A stretch of DNA of 64,000 bases from Antedon mediterranea (GCF_964355755.1 NC_092678.1:12124922-12188921), one strand, 5' to 3'. Shown: positions 12,441 to 23,919, counted from the stretch's first letter. Notes: generated by a model not told the origin, from the sequence alone. Made by a program: numbers and translations.

Positions 12441-12559
12441 TTTCACCCGATTCTCGGTACACTACGATTCTTCTCGGTACCCGATTGTACTGATACAAAT
12501 ATCACAATACAAACCGAGGTATATAAGTCACATATTAGGTCCTTCGTCAAAACTACTTG

Positions 12560-13740
12560 ATCACGATTAAAATGTCATCGGTCTACCATCATCGATAATC
12601 ATTATTATATCTTTCGAATTATAATTATTCAATTTCTTTTTTTAAATTTATTGTATGTGATTGTGAGTGATTTGGATTTGATATAATCATTGATATCCAT
12701 CACTGCATCATCAACGTTATTCAAATTGCCTACAAATGCCATTTTCTAGTTTCGGTACGCCATGATGACGTAGCATCCCACACCCCCACATTGCTGTTTG
12801 ATTCCAATTGATTGTTGTTATACAATTTAGATAAGTTTCTTTATCAATATTAAACATTTTACATTATTAATTAAATTACATTTCAGTTTAATTGTGAAAA
12901 TTCGCAAGTAGTCTATCCTGGCCGCCATACATCCAGACCGCACGGAGGGGGTATTGCATGCACCAACAGGATCATAATTGTATAGCTGATACTACTTATT
13001 ATTATATGCATTAACATAGATAGAGATAGACTGCACATAAACGATACAAAAACAAAATTTAATTTTTCATCAAGTAAAAGTTACAAACAAAAATAATATT
13101 ACTCCAGTCGTTGGCTCATATATAATATTAATAAACAATAATAAAGTTCAAATGTATACACATACCATTCTAAATTAAAGTGAAATATAAAACTATTCAT
13201 GTATTGATATACTTTCCATGTACAAATCGCTAAAACATTGCAGTATAATATTGTCAATGCCGACCTTACAATTTGTGAAAGTAAAACAAATTACAATGTT
13301 TCATTAAATCATCAGTTATAAATTACTTATGGCAGCGTACATTTATACATTTCTGTTGATTATCTGTCTGTTGTACTTTGTGAAACACTATTGTATTTCA
13401 GACAACAGTTACAATTTACAATTTAATGAAGATCATGATTGAGTGTGTCACGGGTAAACTGGTTCTGAATAATCTAGTAGAATCGTTAGCAAAGAATAAC
13501 GCCGCCAACATGCATCGGCATGATTGCCACCAAGCTTAAAAGTCACAAGCAAATTACTTGTGGTAGACTTAGAACAATTTATCTATTGTATTGTGGCCTG
13601 GTAAGATTAATGGAGATTAAACGGAAATACACGATGGATGTATAGCAAATGTATTAAATGTAGGAAATTATAATATAACTCCAAAACAGTCTGACCATGC
13701 AAAGATAAATACAGTATAACAATTATTTATTCATTTTTAT
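12560..13740. other. No gene recognised
   Basis: AT-rich single-copy-looking sequence with no long frame, no paired splice signals and no tandem array. It may include 3' flank of the minus-strand NLR gene. Confidence 0.5.
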
Positions 13741-13742
13741 TC

Positions 13743-13800
13743 CAGAGGAGGATCAAAGTATATTGATCCAAACGTTGAGAAACTCAACAGTATATACGTG
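13743..13800 (+). repeat. Hairpin-bearing dispersed repeat, copy C
   Basis: GGATCAA-AGTATA-TTGATCC (13750-13769) followed by AAACGTTGAGAAACTCAACAG. The same arrangement is found on the minus strand at 17400-17495 (copy B) and 36388-36480 (copy A). The base pair closing the stem differs between copies but remains paired. Confidence 0.7.
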
Positions 13801-14236
13801 TCGAAAACTTTAGATATCAATTATATAACAATTATGTTCTAACAACACCTAATATGCTTAATATTAACTATATTTACAATTTATTACGCGGTATTTTACT
13901 TCAGATCTGTGTTTAATATGCAGTACCATACTTAAGATACGTATATTATATACCACTACATATACAGACAACTACATTATAAGAGTTATAAAAGTTGGTT
14001 ACAATTCAACCACAAAATAAAAAAAAACAATTCTCAACACCCCACAACAGTGTTCGATATCGTCATGTTGATTTTCAACTGTAGGCCTACATAAATTACG
14101 AAGTGAAGTGAACATCGAGAGAATAAAGGTAGATGGCACTATTCAAGAAAATACTTCTGGTAAAAACGAATTAATCTAATTTGGAGTAAATTTGTCGTTT
14201 ATCGGCCTATAATAACTGTAGGCTTGACCGTATTGA

Positions 14237-14482
14237 TCATTGAATAAACATAACAAAATTACGTTCACACTCGTCGTTCAAGCGATGCGTTAGGTCAGTT
14301 GATAGATTGCAATTAACCATTTCAAGCTGCCTCAGATTTGGGGACCTATTCACTAAAGAGCACAGTAATTTAATATCAATGTTGCTGAGATCATTATCAT
14401 TGAAATCAATCATTGCTAATTCTAATTCATGATTTCCGCTATTTAAACACTCTATAATCATTTGATTCATAACACCACCTGA
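14237..14482 (-). pseudogene. In-frame LRR continuation downstream of a TAA
   Basis: Same reading frame as exon 6. After the TAA come SGGVMNQMIIECLNSGNHEL and LSNIDIKLLCSLVNRSPNLR, the next LRR unit, ending ECERNFVMFIQ and a second stop at 14237. The position aligned to the TAA is CTA (Leu) in the preceding units. This is a nonsense change, not a frameshift or an exon end. It is therefore the lost C-terminus of a truncated receptor, or a read-through or polymorphic allele. Confidence 0.8.
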
Positions 14483-16542
14483 TTAATTGCAATCACTCAT
14501 TTCAAAACCCCTCATCTTAGGAGACATGATTAATAAAGAACCCAGTAAAGTACCATCAATGTTGCTGAGATTGTTTCTACTGAGAACGATTGATTCTAAT
14601 GTTAATTGAACTCCTCTTCTTGAACATTCTCTTATCATGTGATTCATTATGTTACCTGATAGATTACAGTTACGCATGTCAAGCCTCCATAGATTAGGAG
14701 ACAAAATCAATAAAGACCCCAGTAAAGTGCCATCAATGTTCCCAAGAGTATTTTCCCTGATATCGAACGTATTTAGTGCTAATAGAACTCCTCTATTTGA
14801 ACACTCTCTGATCATTTGATTCATTACGTCACCTGAGAGATTCTTAATTGTAACTTTTTTATTAGCATTAATCCCTAAAATGTGTGCAATAACTCTCCCC
14901 TTGCAATCCGATGCCATCATGCTACAAAATAAATTCAAACTAACATTAGTACATTCCATCAAATGAAGTTGTTTAATTAGACGTATAAAATGCCCAGCAC
15001 AGTGTACTCCTGGACTAATGTGATCAATAAACATCCTAATGGAGGTAGATATGTCTTCCAGGTGTTCTTTTATTTTTAAGTCTTTGCTGGTCAAATTATC
15101 GATTAATTCATTTACCACAGCGTCTTCATGTTGTCCTTTAACAAACTTTAAATTACTCGGAAGAGATCGATATGTTGACAACTGATTTGTTATCCAGTGC
15201 TTTAAAAATGAATCAACTTTAGGACCAAGGAAACCAATTGCAAACTCTCTCGCTCCCTTTAAATACTCACTTTCTCTTATTACCTCCCACTCACTTTCAT
15301 ACAATGGTGTAAGTAATTTTCTTACATCTGAGCATTCATTTTCCATATTTTCACTTACACATAATTTGCACAAGTAAAATCCCACCAATGACTCTACTAT
15401 CAACTTGTGAGGAGGCATAAAAATGTTTTCAAAGTTTGATTTTGAGATTGGTGCTTCTTCGTATACAAATCCAAGTTTTAAGGCCATTTCAACCATATCT
15501 TTGTTAGCATGTGTATTCAAATCATTTTTTGTTATTGAAAGTCGATTTATCTTTAAGCTATTATACATACACTTACCTAACAAAATCATAGCATTGACAT
15601 ATTTTACAGGAGTGCTTTGAAATTGAGAAATCTTTTGAACCTTTTCTTGTCTGTTGAACTGATTCAAAATACTACGAAATATTTCTTTAAAAAGGTCAGC
15701 ATTATCAGTAGGAAGACTTTGATTGTCTTCCCACAGAATACAGATTGAAAGTAGTAACATTGGGTTTTTGCACATTGAATATGCTTCTGGATGTTTTTGT
15801 TGCCAACCCAATAATTCCTGTCTTAGAGATTTTCCTACTTGAGGATTTTTAAAATACTCAAAATGTTTGTCAATATAATTTCTTATGCTCTCTTCGTTAA
15901 ATCCATTTACTCTTACATGCACATTACACTCCGAGATAAATTCATCAATGTTCTCTGGTCGTGACGTAAGTATCACAGTACATTGTTCTAACTTATCTCT
16001 TTTGAAAATACTAATTATGCTTTGGTTCTCAAATCTTAATTCATCTAATCCGTCGATCAACAAAACAATTTTATTCTCATGTCTCTTTATGAATCTTTTA
16101 ATTAATTTTGGATCTTCTGGGAGATCTGTGTCTAAATTAAAGTCTTCCATATTCTGTTGCTTTACAATCAGATCTAGAATGTCGTCATCTTTTTCTAAAT
16201 CCCTTACACTCAAAAGAAATACAATTTTACCTTCAAATACATTAATTGATTGGCCAGTAGCCCAGTTGTATGATAAATGCCTCAATATAGTAGTCTTACC
16301 AATACCTCCCTCGCCATCAATAAGAGCTTTACACCCAGGTGTTGATTTGATAACATCTACCACTTCTTTTATTGTTGTTGCTTTGCTTCCTTGATTGCTT
16401 TCAGTTTGTTTGAGTAGTTCCATATCAGTAAACATCTGTGAAATGTCAACTTTGTATCTAATACGCATTATTGCTGGTGTAAATCTACTGGCCTGGCTGC
16501 AAAATTTCTTTTGTTTTTGAAGCAAATATCTTTCTATCTTTC
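14483..16542 (-). CDS. NLR exon 6: NACHT ATPase and LRRs
   Basis: Begins after acceptor CTTTCATTTAG with KIERYLLQKQ. Walker A is GEGGIGKTT, about 77 residues into the exon. Walker B is KIVLLIDGLDEL, the NACHT form with D-G-x-D-E, followed by sensor-1 TVILTSRP and a winged-helix-like segment (PEAYSMCKNPMLLLSIC). About 200 residues of helical linker precede LRRs with a repeat period of about 58 residues (two 28-29 residue LRRs), each starting LSGxxMNxMIRECSxRGV and containing LxNIDGTLLGSLL. This is the NACHT-LRR signature of deuterostome NLR expansions. The frame ends at TAA 14483-14485 inside the next repeat. The plus-strand frame at 15885-16394 is only a shadow of it. Confidence 0.92.
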
Positions 16543-19500
16543 CTAAATGAAAGAAAGTTGTTGAAAATCGTTTATTTATTCATATTGAATAAAGCGTTAT
16601 TTAAATGATATATTTGTAACTCTACAAATTTTGCAAATTGTATATGTAAAGAAGCTAATTCTCTATAAAGACGGATACTCGTATGAAAAAAAAGTGGTTA
16701 AGCTTCATAATTATTATTGCTGTTTTAGACATGAAATCTCCGCTTTTTATTTATTTTTGTGCTCACTTTTATTATTTGGTATATAATTTGAGTGGAATAA
16801 ACAATTACTCTTTCTATCTCGTTGCTGTGGTCAGGATATAAATCTACACAAAAAAGCAATTATATCTATTTTCTGAAAGTTGTAATATAAATGTATGGTA
16901 ATGTAACTAACCTGCTTCTGATTTAACATCTTCTCCAATTCTTTCTTCTTCCACTGAAAATAAATAACATGACATTCTAAGATTCACAGTAAATGCATTT
17001 TATTCAAAAATAAATTCACAGTTTTTGTTACAGAAATGTCAGAATCGTCCCCATTGTAAACATTATCCAATATTTATGTCAAATTGCAATAAAGCCATTT
17101 TGGAAGATTTTAAAACGTTAGAAGAAGCCAATAATTTCATTGTGAACAAACAATTTATTGAAAATACTAAAAGTACCAGAAATTTAAATATAAACGTTTG
17201 AATCTCTCTGAATGTTGAGATACAAGAACAACATAGAGGGATATCATTGTGTGAAATGCAATTGTTATAGCCTGGCTATCAGTGGTCAATATAAAGATAA
17301 ATATAACATGTATTTTGCTTCAAAAAAGCTTAATGAATCCTGATTTTGAACACTACTATAATTGTCTTTTTTTTCGATTACAGTATTATTTTGTTGATAT
17401 AAGTTTGCGGTACACCACTTATATTAGTTCGGAAAAGAACTGTTGAGTTTCTCGACATTTCGATCAATATGCTTTGATCGTTCTCAGGAGTGAGAACATT
17501 CTCAACATTTGATTTCGCCATGCAAACCTTCAAACAATATGTACAGATATTATTATTATCATGTTGTGCATTGTGTTTTCTAGGAAAGTCCTTCCGCAAT
17601 GGTAATACAAAATTTCAATCATGTCCAATAAACGTTTAGTAGGGATTCTAAGCACGAAAATACTTTTGATTCATTAAAACACCAATGCGAACATTCTGAA
17701 AAGAGGTCGTATAAGGACACACGTAGTTTGCTTTTGTTTTATTTGTAGGTCGGAGAAATGAAGTACGGGAACGGAAGTATCGAGGGTCATAGGGAGAAGT
17801 TGCCATAATTGCAAACGACTTGTCTATTGGAAATGCTGTAACAATCACTCCCATTCTTTAAAAATTGATGGACTAGTTTACAACACAGTCCAGTGTAATT
17901 GAAGTAAGTATGAACTAACTGTGAATGCACAGTATATTGGGTTAAGAATTGAATGTACCGTAACTTGGCCAGCATCTGGGCATATAGGGTGTGCATCTAA
18001 TCATTTTGTTTTATTCAAAGGGTATTTACCCAGCTATTTCAATCCATTTAAACTGTTTTTACCATTAAAATAAGTCTAACTATGTCCAGTTTAACTATGT
18101 CCAGTTTAACTATGTCCAGTTTAACTATGTCCAGTTTAACTATGTCCTGTTTCATTTTATAATTATTATTTGCTTTGTTTATTAACGGATTGAGTTTGAT
18201 ATCATATTTCTATCACGGTTTGCTTGGATTATCCAGTTTGAAATCATTTATTACCAACACAATAGGCCTAATGCTCTTTTGTATTAATCTTTAAATAAAT
18301 CACTCAAGGGGTATTGAATGAATACAGTTACTTACCTTGGTCTAATTTAACACATTTTGGTAATCTGGCGTACATTATCGGTGTATCTGAACAATGCGCT
18401 ACTGATTTCTCTGATCCCTCTGTTTGAAATAACCAATAGAAAATATTATGATTTCATTCAAGCAATGCTATCCACGTTAATAATGTTTTCTCATTCGTGA
18501 TTTTGATACTGACGATCGTTTTTTCATAGTAATATGTACCATATGAATACCGTAGGTCCAATAATTCATGCTTTTGTTGAAAACCCCATCAATAATATAT
18601 TTTCTTTGATATGAATAGTAAATATAAGAGTTTAATAATACTGTAGGCCTACATACAAGCGTAAAGTAAAAGTAAAAAAAGTAAAATAACTCACCCGTGT
18701 CTAATTTGCGTTTTAATGTAAGTTGCACTGCCTCTGTAGCTGAACCATCTGAATCAAATACAAAGACATATTAATAACATTCCATAATCACGTTTTTTCA
18801 AAATGTCATTCATTTTAGCATAATTTAGTAGCTTCACTATGCATGTTAAGAAGAATAGTTTATGAGTTCACACTGTGACTGTGCATCGCACAGTTTAGCA
18901 CAATCCTTTTACAATTCGAATACAAAAAGTACTCAACCAATCTTTATGTTGACAACGAAAGTTCCCAATCGAATACGAAAATTGTAGATTTTTAACATTT
19001 ATTTTTACCCTCTTTCCCTGAAAAATCGTTGAATCCGGTCAATTCAACGCCCGCAAACCAAAGTCGACTGGAAAACAGTATTTATAGTCATCTAATCTTG
19101 TCTGTGTTATATAGGTTTCAGCAGTTACCAGATTAGATAGGTTTGTAGTTTGTAATGTAATTCTTACTACTAGGCCTATGGATTATTTCTTACAATACTT
19201 TATAACTATTGCAATACAATGTAAAATGTATTGGATTTTGAGGAAGAGGTTATTTTCAGAAAAAAAGCACCACAATAATTTTGCAAATTATACCTATTGA
19301 TTTGCATGTATTTTAGAAACAAATTCACAAATATTCCCTCAACGTTATAGATGAATTATTCATTCTCATACATTTCCATTGCCAACATTGTCGTTAAAAT
19401 CAATTTCAATAAGGCTATAATGCTGTAAAATTTTATATTTATGTTTTTTAAATTTTTAGAATGTCAATATGGTTGTGTAATAATGTATACAATTACAATT

Positions 19501-20168
19501 TTGGACATATAAAATTCACGGAGACCGAATTTGAGTGACTGTTTGTTACTGTAACTATACTCAGTTTTACGCTTTTTGCACCAACATACCTTTATTGAGA
19601 AGTTTTACCGTTGAATCCAGTCCAATCTTCTTTAGATTATCAATAAATTCTTCCAGTTTTTCCTCACAAAGTATTTGTCTTTGTTCCAAATCCATAATCA
19701 AACTCCAAGCATCTTTGTAATTCTTTAACGCACTACCATTGTACAGTGCATCAATTTTTTCAATATCCGTCTGTCGCAGTACATTTCCAAAATTTACAAT
19801 TTGTAGTCGATATAATGTAAACTTTGTAATTTCAACTTTTTGAACTTCGAGGAAAGAATGTTGGAGAAGATTTATGATACCAAACTGCTCTGTTACTTTT
19901 ATTGTTTGGTAAAGTAGCGCAAGATTGTCAGAACTTAAACGTCCACATTTCCTTAATTCATTCAGTAAGTCTATCGTTTTACGGGCTTTGTCTATATTTG
20001 TTACTGTAATTAAATCTTTATATAAAACTTTCAGCTGTCTGAAGAGGTTGTGTTTATCATACCAAGTTGAAACATTCACTATATCAAGATCAAAATCTAA
20101 TGGTAAATAAAATAGAAACAAATATTTAAACACGGACTAAATTTTCCACAAAAATTACCATTTGCCAT
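14483..20168 (-). CDS. NLR-type innate immune receptor: two DED-like domains, NACHT, LRR (6 exons)
   Basis: Six segments join: 20168-20159, 20096-19590, 18748-18695, 18419-18336, 16953-16912 and 16542-14483. Every junction is GT-AG and phase 1, and the sum is exactly 919 codons including stop. The order is MAN- leader, two death-effector-like regions, three short linker exons, NACHT, LRR. Family knowledge: such STAND ATPases bind nucleotide through NACHT, sense via LRRs and recruit partners by homotypic death-fold contacts in the cytoplasm. Inference: an intracellular sensor signalling through DED adaptors or caspases. Intron 1 is only 62 bp. Oddities: the LRR region is cut by a TAA while the frame continues 82 codons (see 14237-14482), and paralogous first exons lie upstream. 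It could be a recently disabled copy. The two smallest linker exons are the least certain. Confidence 0.75.
16912..16953 (-). CDS. NLR linker microexon 5 (42 nt)
   Basis: Acceptor TTATTTTCAG, donor AGCAG|GTTAGT. Phase 1 at both ends, encoding EEERIGEDVKSEA, an acidic 14-residue linker. Small size makes it the weakest exon, but both splice sites and the phase fit, and skipping it keeps the frame. Confidence 0.5.
17395..17500 (-). repeat. Hairpin-bearing dispersed repeat, copy B (in an NLR intron)
   Basis: Read on the minus strand: CGATCAA-AGCATA-TTGATCG, then AAATGTCGAGAAACTCAACAG, then a run ending in GGTGTACCGCAAACTTA. It is about 90% like copy A at 36388-36480 and lies in the intron between linker exons 4/5 and NACHT. 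Penelope-like element termini can look like this, but no coding part is present. Confidence 0.7.
18072..18150. repeat. 15-bp tandem repeat, five copies
   Basis: TCCAGTTTAACTATG repeated five times, the last unit reading CCTGTTTC. It lies in the large intron between NLR linker exon 4 and the NACHT exon. Confidence 0.9.
18336..18419 (-). CDS. NLR linker exon 4 (84 nt)
   Basis: Acceptor TTTCAAACAG, donor CCAAG|GTAAGT. Phase 1 at both ends, encoding a GSEKSVAHC...CVKLDQ peptide of about 28 residues. It shares the GS start and KLD ending with exon 3, so it may be optional or alternatively spliced without changing frame. Confidence 0.6.
18695..18748 (-). CDS. NLR linker exon 3 (54 nt)
   Basis: Acceptor TTTGATTCAG, donor ACACGG|GTGAGT. 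Phase 1 at both ends, encoding GSATEAVQLTLKRKLDT. Its beginning (GS) and end (KLD-polar-G) match the next exon, suggesting linker-exon duplication. No domain is recognised. Confidence 0.6.
19590..20096 (-). CDS. NLR exon 2: two death-effector-like domains
   Basis: 507 nt between acceptor TTACCATTAG and donor AAAG|GTATGT, both phase 1. Residues about 18-82 contain LLNELRKCGRLSSDNLALL, the pattern of DED helices 4-5 (acidic or hydrophobic helix, then G-x-L-S-x-x-N-L). Residues about 95-172 repeat it: WSLIMDLEQRQILCEEKLEE followed by FIDNLKKIGLDSTVKLL, which resembles the DED C-terminal half. The call rests on these patterns only. A CARD or DEATH variant, or a divergent death fold, is the alternative. 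Tandem DEDs are the arrangement of caspase-8/c-FLIP-type proteins; here they would precede a NACHT. Confidence 0.6.
20159..20168 (-). CDS. NLR exon 1 coding part (M-A-N)
   Basis: ATGGCAAATG followed by the donor GTAATTTT. It ends in phase 1 and joins AT at 20096 to give M-A-N-D. Two near-identical leaders (ATGGCAACAG|GTAAT) lie at 20678 and 24622 with similar 5' UTR (TCTGAAGACANAAAATTG), which supports this short segment as a real first exon of a gene family. Confidence 0.65.
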
Positions 20169-20668
20169 GTTCTCAATGTTATGTCTTCAGATCATTTCTT
20201 AGCTATCAAACAAAAATAATATATATATATATATTTCCCACTATAATGTTGCACAGTTGTTTTCTGTAGAAAATGCCCGTAACATGAACTAGTGCTAGTA
20301 CGATTTCAAAGAAGTAAAATATTCGTTTTGAATTATATGACTGCTTATTGTTTTTTATTACACGTTGTTTAACATTTACAATTTCAAGATTAGCTTATTT
20401 GTCTGACCCTAACACGAAAGCGCTTCTGCTTATGGTTCTAGGTATAGATATGTATCTTATACAATCAGAAAATTGTTAATTTACTTAATAATTACTAACA
20501 TTATCACTACATAATGTAAACATAAATATTATAAACATTGACATAAATCATGGAATACCAGAATTTTATTTCAGTCTCCCAAAATTACAATAATAAAAAA
20601 AAATTAAATAATAAAGATTTAAAGACATAATTAATTTTTAACAAAAAATCCATTCAATCTTCTATTAC

Positions 20669-20850
20669 CTGTTGCCATGTTATCAATTTTCTGTCTTCAG
20701 ATCATGGTATTGCTTCGCTTTAAGTCGTTCCTACACTTTCAATTCCTATATTTAAGATTGAATAAGGCCACTTTTATTCGTATCAGTCGATAGCGAACAA
20801 ACATTCAACATTCAACAGGTAGCACACCATGATACCTTGTTCACGGTGAG
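20669..20850 (-). pseudogene. Orphan NLR first exon (copy 2) with 5' UTR
   Basis: ATGGCAACAG|GTAAT at 20678-20665 with upstream TGATCTGAAGACAGAAAATT, nearly identical to 24613-24790 and similar to the active-looking exon at 20159. No DED exon follows before 20230, so this looks like a stranded leader exon. Alternatively it is an alternative promoter and first exon splicing to the DED exon at 20096, because its phase (1) would fit. Confidence 0.5.
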
Positions 20851-21299
20851 TATGCCGTTTCCTTCTATAAATTAAACAACGCGCATTAACTCTATAGAAT
20901 TTACATTTACAAAGAAGTTTATTATTATAAAAATGGTACAGCAATTTCATTTGAAATAATCAACTAGAAAATGTCCCAAGTTATTTCGTTTATTGAGGTA
21001 AATATAAAAGAAATAATGATATTCAAACAGTACTGCTTGGCACGGTTTCAAAGTAAATATTTGTTTTGAATTATATGTACAGTATACAGTCTTTGTAAAA
21101 GTACTACTTGCACGCTGTTTGTTTAAATTTACGGGTTTAAACTGAGCTTATCAATAACTATATTGACATAAGACATTGACATATAGATAAACTTTATTCG
21201 ACAAAAAATGTAACATTTTTGAAAATTATATTTCTTTTACCACACCATCCTCTTGTTTTTAAAATAAAGTGTAAATTAATAGGAAGTGATCAATTATGT

Positions 21300-21850
21300 T
21301 GAAATATTATTTGTAATCTAGTGCTTTACAAAATCAACAGCTTTAGTATCAAGGAGACAAATTGAAAACTCTCTTGCAATTGAAAACTCCCTAAAGTAGA
21401 ATTAAATACCCACTTTCTCTTATAATATGGTGCAAGTAATTGTCCTACATCTGAGGAGTCATTCTCCATATTTTACTTTCACATAATCAAATACAAGTAA
21501 TGACTCTAATGACTCTATTATCAATTTGTGAGGTGGCATAAAAATATTTTAAAAGTTAGATTTTGAAATTGGTGCTTCTTCGTATACAAACCCAAGTTTT
21601 AAGGCCATGTCAACCATGTCTTTGTTTGAATGTTTGTCATTAAAATCATTTTTGTTTATTGTACGTTTGTTTACTTTAAGCTATATTATACACTTTCCTA
21701 ACAAAATCATAGCATTTACATACTTTACCAGGAGTCTTTCGAAATTGTTCTTGTTTGTTAAACTGAATATGCTTCTTGATGTTTTTAGCCCAACCCAGTA
21801 AGTCTCGATAACTAGTTCCCTTTAAATGAATGTTCCCAATTCTGGTTTAA
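21300..21850 (-). pseudogene. Degraded NACHT-region fragment of an NLR paralogue
   Basis: Diverged copy of exon 6 sequence around 15180-15880. Shared landmarks include GGTGCTTCTTCGTATACAAA, AATTTGTGAGGNGGCATAAAAAT and TAACAAAATCATAGCATT. Several indels and frameshifts are visible; only part of the C-terminal NACHT/helical region remains. Together with orphan leaders at 20.7 and 24.6 kb it shows that this NLR was locally duplicated and decayed. Confidence 0.75.
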
Positions 21851-22189
21851 CAAAATATGCAAAGTGTCACTGTGTTCTACTACTATATTTGAACATCATC
21901 CGCCTCTGGGATCTACATTTAAAAATTCGGGGATTTGGTGGGAGAGGGGGTTGGGAGATAGGGTGTGGGAGTTGGGGTTCAGAAGATAGGAGGGATTTTG
22001 CTTAGGCTAGGGGTAGTTTGATTGGAAAATGTTAAAGTATTTTAATTATCCCTAGGAATGGGGCTGGGAGCTTAGGGTGGGGATTTAGACCTATCACCAT
22101 GACCGAAACTGTATTGGGAATGTTTTAAACTACTTATGAAAACTGCCACTGAGGGATTATGGGTTTGGGGTGATGGTTAACATAATTTG

Positions 22190-22560
22190 TACTGGCACCG
22201 TTTTAAACACATCACCCAGTATCTGGGGTGTGTTTGGAGGGAATGGAGGAAGGTGGCACCGTTTTAAACACATCATCCAGTATCTGGGGTGTGTTTGGAG
22301 GGGATGAAGGAAGGTGGCACCGTTTTAAACACATCACCCAGTATCTGGGGTGTGTTTGGAGGGGATGAAGGAAGGTGGTACCGTTTTAAACACATCACCC
22401 AGTATCTGGGGTGTGTTTGGAGGGGATGAAGGAAGGTGGCACCGTTTTAAACACATCAATTAGTATCTGGGGTGTGTTTGGAGGGGATGAACGAAGGTGG
22501 CACCGTTTTAAACACATCACCCAGTATCTGGGGTGTGTTTGGTGGAGGGAATGGAGGAGC
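22190..22560. repeat. 61-bp tandem repeat, six copies
   Basis: Units of GGCACCGTTTTAAACACATC followed by ACCCAGTATCTGGGGTGTG and TTTGGAGGGGATGAAGGAAGGT. Each contains the small palindrome CCCAGTATCTGGG; one unit reads AATTAGTATC instead. It lies inside G-rich, gene-free DNA (21850-22915). Confidence 0.92.
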
Positions 22561-22915
22561 GAAAATACTGGCGTTATGAAGTAGCCTATATGATTGGAAT
22601 TGTAATAGGAAAAGTTACTACATTCGAACTGTCCAGGAAAAGAGTTAAGGTTTGTTGATTGTGGCTGGGATGGTGAGAGGAGAAAGAAAGCTGGGAGCCC
22701 GCAATATCAAAATTAGATATTTTAATTATCAGCCAATATGACACCTATTTATTTGCACAGTTTACAACGTACTTAAACCATAGGCGTACATAAATCATAG
22801 CTATGTATACCCCTCTCAATTAGAAGCTGAAGTTGAATTTGTCTTGGGAAGAAGAATATCTTTTTACAAAAGAGTGTTATTGAAGAGGGGTGGGGTTGGT
22901 GGGTATAGGGAGGTA

Positions 22916-23200
22916 CTGTCGTCGGTTGTTACGTACTGAGAAGGCTTTATACTAATTTAAAAACCCGCCCTGGGGCGGATATAATTGCTAGTAATGTATA
23001 TAAGTACATTAACATTAACTCATAAAATAGCTTGTCGACGTTAGTCGACAAGCTATCGTTAACAATAATCGGCGATCTTCTACGTAAACATTGAAATGTT
23101 AACAATGTACAGGAAAAGGTACTCGCTGTCGTTATCATTTCAACTTGATCGTTTTCAAACGATCGTCGTTGAACTTTTAACTATCAACGACGACAGGAAA
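22916..23200. mobile_element. Short MITE with three internal hairpins
   Basis: CTGTCGTCGGTTG at 22916 pairs with TCAACGACGACAG ending about 23200. Inside are three perfect or near-perfect hairpins: ATAGCTTGTCGAC-GTTA-mirror at about 23028-23057, GATCGTTT-TC-AAACGATC at about 23147-23164, and CGTCGTTGA with its mirror at about 23165-23193. No coding capacity. Confidence 0.7.
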
Positions 23201-23274
23201 ACAGGCTTTAAGCACCAAATTTGAATTGTTTTTTTTAACATTTGTGTTCGAAAATTTATTTTTTATTTTACGTT

Positions 23275-23485
23275 GTGGGCATTATCACATGTGGGGGAAG
23301 ATCGTTTTCACATTTGTTGGCGCTTATTTAACATTTGTGGGTGATGTGTTTTCACATTTGTGGTTGCTTTCACATTTGTGGGTGATGCGTTTTCACATTT
23401 GTGGTTGTTTTCACATTTGTAGGCGATGCGTGTTCACATTTCATTTAAATTTGTGGGCGTTTTCGCATTTGTGGGATCAACAAAG
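23275..23485 (+). repeat. Degenerate TTTTCACATTTGTGGG repeat
   Basis: About nine irregular copies of TTTTCACATTTGTGG with variable spacers (GCGATGCG, GTGATGCG). The open frame 23226-23504 is just this repeat read as HICGC/FTFVG and is not considered a gene. Confidence 0.8.
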
Positions 23486-23536
23486 CCTCCGATGCCTCTG
23501 TTAATATGAATAGATTGTATTGAGTAATTTCAATAT

Positions 23537-23765
23537 GCATTTTATCTTAGCAATGGTATACCTATTCATCGTTATACAACTTCATTTTGTGATTTGTTTT
23601 ACAGTACAGGATGTGTTTATTTTAAATAACGAACCAGTTGAGATTGGATTGGATTGGAGTAGTGAAAATAATTATTTATGTTTGAAGATAACCGGATGTC
23701 CATGTGAGTTATTCTATGGCCACATGGTCTCCGGTACCAGAGTCCCATGTGTAAGACAATTATAA
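23537..23765 (+). CDS. Unidentified small frame with hydrophobic N-terminus
   Basis: From Met at 23537 it reads MHFILAMVYLFIVIQLHFVI, then a roughly 55-residue tail with Cys-Leu-Lys and GCPCELFYGHMVSGTRVPC. The hydrophobic start resembles a signal peptide, but the stretch TTGTTTTACAG at about 23604 also looks like a splice acceptor, so the hydrophobic part could be intron. The tail (QDVFILNNEPVEIGLDWSSE...) would then be an exon. No family was recognised. It is low confidence but not repeat-derived. Confidence 0.25.
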
Positions 23766-23919
23766 ATAAATTATTTTGATATAACTGGTATTAGACGGTT
23801 AAATAAAAGTCTTTTTAATTAGATAATGCTGTAGATCATTTTATTAGTACATTCTAGCATAACTATGTTAACAATGTGTTGTGCTTCCTTATATCAATAC
23901 AAATCAATTATTTTTCTGT

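Noticed and set aside
15885-16394. 169-codon plus-strand frame
   Set aside because: Antisense shadow of the NACHT exon, which has clear Walker motifs on the other strand.
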